Shown here in pieces: positions 62,843 through 64,000 of a stretch of DNA of 64,000 nt. Position 1 is the first letter of the stretch. Every line of letters starts with the position of its first letter. The translations under genes were made by a program, and so were the position numbers. The stretch is from Cellulophaga algicola DSM 14237 (GTDB taxonomy: Bacteria; Bacteroidota; Bacteroidia; Flavobacteriales; Flavobacteriaceae), in the NCBI RefSeq assembly GCF_000186265.1, contig NC_014934.1, forward strand, positions 2,790,001-2,854,000, in the 5' to 3' direction. Under the pieces are notes generated by a model. The model saw only the letters and a program-made list of their open reading frames with translations, did no database searches and was not told the origin of the DNA.

Positions 62843-64000
62843 CTATTTCCTGATGTTATATATGGCTGCTTTATCATTATTATTGATAACTAGCACCAAT
62901 TTTTTATCTTTTGAGGTAACACTTATCATACTCCTAACATCCTTATTTGCAAAAAATCCGGAGACCTTATTTGAAACAGGATTAAAATGACCATTTCCAT
63001 CACCACTTAAAAAACTACCAATACCAGCATCTGCTCTAGTCGTTTCTACTTCAGATTGATAGTTGTTACCTGCCAGTAACAAATCTTTAGTCCCATCACC
63101 ATTAAAGTCTTCATAGAGCATACTATTGATAGGTGACTTCTGCAACGCATTAGCAAGTGGAGTAAAATGGTATCCTTTACTACCATTATTCCTGAAAATT
63201 CCAGATCTAAATTCGTTAGCTGTATAATGCAAAGCTGTATTTATACGAGCTCCAACAATTTCTTCGACATTCTTATTGGCATATTCTATATACGAAGGTA
63301 TTTTTTTTGATAGATGTGGTAATTGCTGGGTCATACAGCTTTTACCACGAACAGGGACTTGTTTGCCTTGATAATCTTTGGCTAGGATAATATCTTCAAT
63401 ACCATTAAAATCAAAGTCATTCGTGTAGATCTCAAAAGGATCTTCCTTTGAGGCATGGAACTTATAATTCAAACCTAAATTACCTGCAATAATATCTTTA
63501 TTACCATCATTATCAATATCTTCAACAAGTAATTTATTCCACCAACCTTTGGCATTTGCAAGGGTAGGGTAGTCAAGACTTCTAATTAATTGGTTGTTTT
63601 TGTTTATAAAAATTTCAATTCCCATCCATTCGCCTGTAACCACAAGATCTATTTTGTTATCGTTATTAATGTCAGACCAAATGGCATCTGTGACCATTCC
63701 TATTTTTTCTAAGTCAGGAGCTAGTTCTGGTGTTTTGATCGTAAAATTACCTTCAGTATTTATTAAAAGATAACTGGTAGGCGCGTAAGGATATTTTCCT
63801 GGAACAACGCGTCCGCCTACAAAAAGATCTAAATCGCCATCATTATCATAGTCAGAAGAAGTTACTACAGAGCCCGATGAAGCCATTTCTGGAAGGTTGT
63901 TTTTCGTACGAGTAAAATCTCCTTGTCCATTATTTAAATATAATCGATCGTAAAGTAATTCTGGAGTTTGGTTAAATTCATAACTACCACTCACGACATA
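62843..64000 (-). CDS. FG-GAP/VCBS-repeat surface protein, N-terminus cut by window edge
   Basis: At least 386 codons, open through base 64000 on the minus strand (the last codons read YVVSGSYEFNQ). It is therefore the C-terminal third of a longer protein; a GTG at 63994 is not its start. VCBS/FG-GAP repeats such as DYDNDGDLDLFVGG, DINNDNKIDLVV, DIDNDGNKDII and DFNGDGTKDLLLAG are clear. It aligns along its length with the FG-GAP/ASPIC protein ending at 20198 (shared VPVRGK-x-C and SEVETTRADA blocks). By analogy a SusC/SusD pair may lie just upstream of it, outside the window. Confidence 0.85.
   Translation of the reverse strand, partial: YVVSGSYEFNQTPELLYDRLYLNNGQGDFTRTKNNLPEMASSGSVVTSSDYDNDGDLDLFVGGRVVPGKYPYAPTSYLLINTEGNFTIKTPELAPDLEKIGMVTDAIWSDINNDNKIDLVVTGEWMGIEIFINKNNQLIRSLDYPTLANAKGWWNKLLVEDIDNDGNKDIIAGNLGLNYKFHASKEDPFEIYTNDFDFNGIEDIILAKDYQGKQVPVRGKSCMTQQLPHLSKKIPSYIEYANKNVEEIVGARINTALHYTANEFRSGIFRNNGSKGYHFTPLANALQKSPINSMLYEDFNGDGTKDLLLAGNNYQSEVETTRADAGIGSFLSGDGNGHFNPVSNKVSGFFANKDVRSMISVTSKDKKLVLVINNNDKAAIYNIRK

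Noticed and set aside
1-64000. Insertion sequences, integrases or phage genes
   Set aside because: No transposase, integrase or phage protein was recognised, and no flanking direct repeats were found beside the broken genes.

Overview
The window is AT-rich and looks like the chromosome of a marine flavobacterium (Bacteroidota, Flavobacteriia). The signs are a SusC/SusD pair, Bacteroidota-type -33/-7 promoters (TTTG and TAnnTTTG), weak ribosome binding sites, many lipoproteins, a carotenoid locus and a very large set of algal-polysaccharide genes (two GH16, a GH117, a GH2, five GH29, two GH28-like and seven sulfatases). The genus cannot be fixed from sequence alone; agar-degrading relatives of Zobellia, Maribacter or Cellulophaga are the natural comparison.

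Region 1 (1-3.3 kb, minus strand): a carotenoid operon, carH-like B12/light-type MerR regulator, crtI, crtB (crtB cut by the window edge), then a tRNA-Leu(GAG) with its own terminator. Region 2 (3.36-8.8 kb, plus): a complete D-xylose operon (GntR/LacI-type regulator, xylulokinase, xylose isomerase, sugar/H+ symporter), with a well-formed promoter and a strong terminator. Region 3 (8.9-20.2 kb): a Tat-exported Gfo/Idh/MocA oxidoreductase, a convergent AraC regulator, and a plus-strand run of exported redox-looking genes (PSD1-type heme protein, DUF1501 protein, NHL-repeat protein, DUF2231/cytochrome c/leucine-rich-repeat membrane protein) that ends in a GH29-like protein lacking its catalytic nucleophile.

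Region 4 (20.2-64 kb) is a large polysaccharide utilisation locus. SusC, SusD and an FG-GAP/ASPIC surface protein lie on the minus strand. Divergent to them are a GH16 agarase/porphyranase-type enzyme, two sulfatases, a DUF5060/DUF4038 putative glycosidase, a DUF1080 protein and three GH29 enzymes. Facing these is a compact ten-gene minus-strand operon (56.4 to 41.0 kb): sulfatase, GH28, sulfatase, GH16 porphyranase-type, GH28, GH117, GH2, GH29, sulfatase, SGNH esterase. Last come a plus-strand trio (BNR/Asp-box propeller protein and two sulfatases) and, at the right edge, a second FG-GAP/ASPIC protein that runs off the window.

GH117 (3,6-anhydro-L-galactosidase), two GH16 enzymes, GH2 and GH29 together point to a sulfated agar-type red-algal galactan such as porphyran. 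Endo-cleavage would be by GH16 and import by SusC/SusD. Sulfatases would remove sulfate groups, GH29 enzymes the alpha-L-fucose/alpha-L-galactose-type residues, GH117 the anhydrogalactose and GH2 the beta-galactose. The two GH28-like enzymes and the BNR protein do not fit the textbook scheme and suggest extra decorations. Two genes in this locus (SGNH esterase, last sulfatase) are broken by homopolymer-length frameshifts, which may be sequencing errors or real. No CRISPR array, insertion sequence or phage gene was seen.
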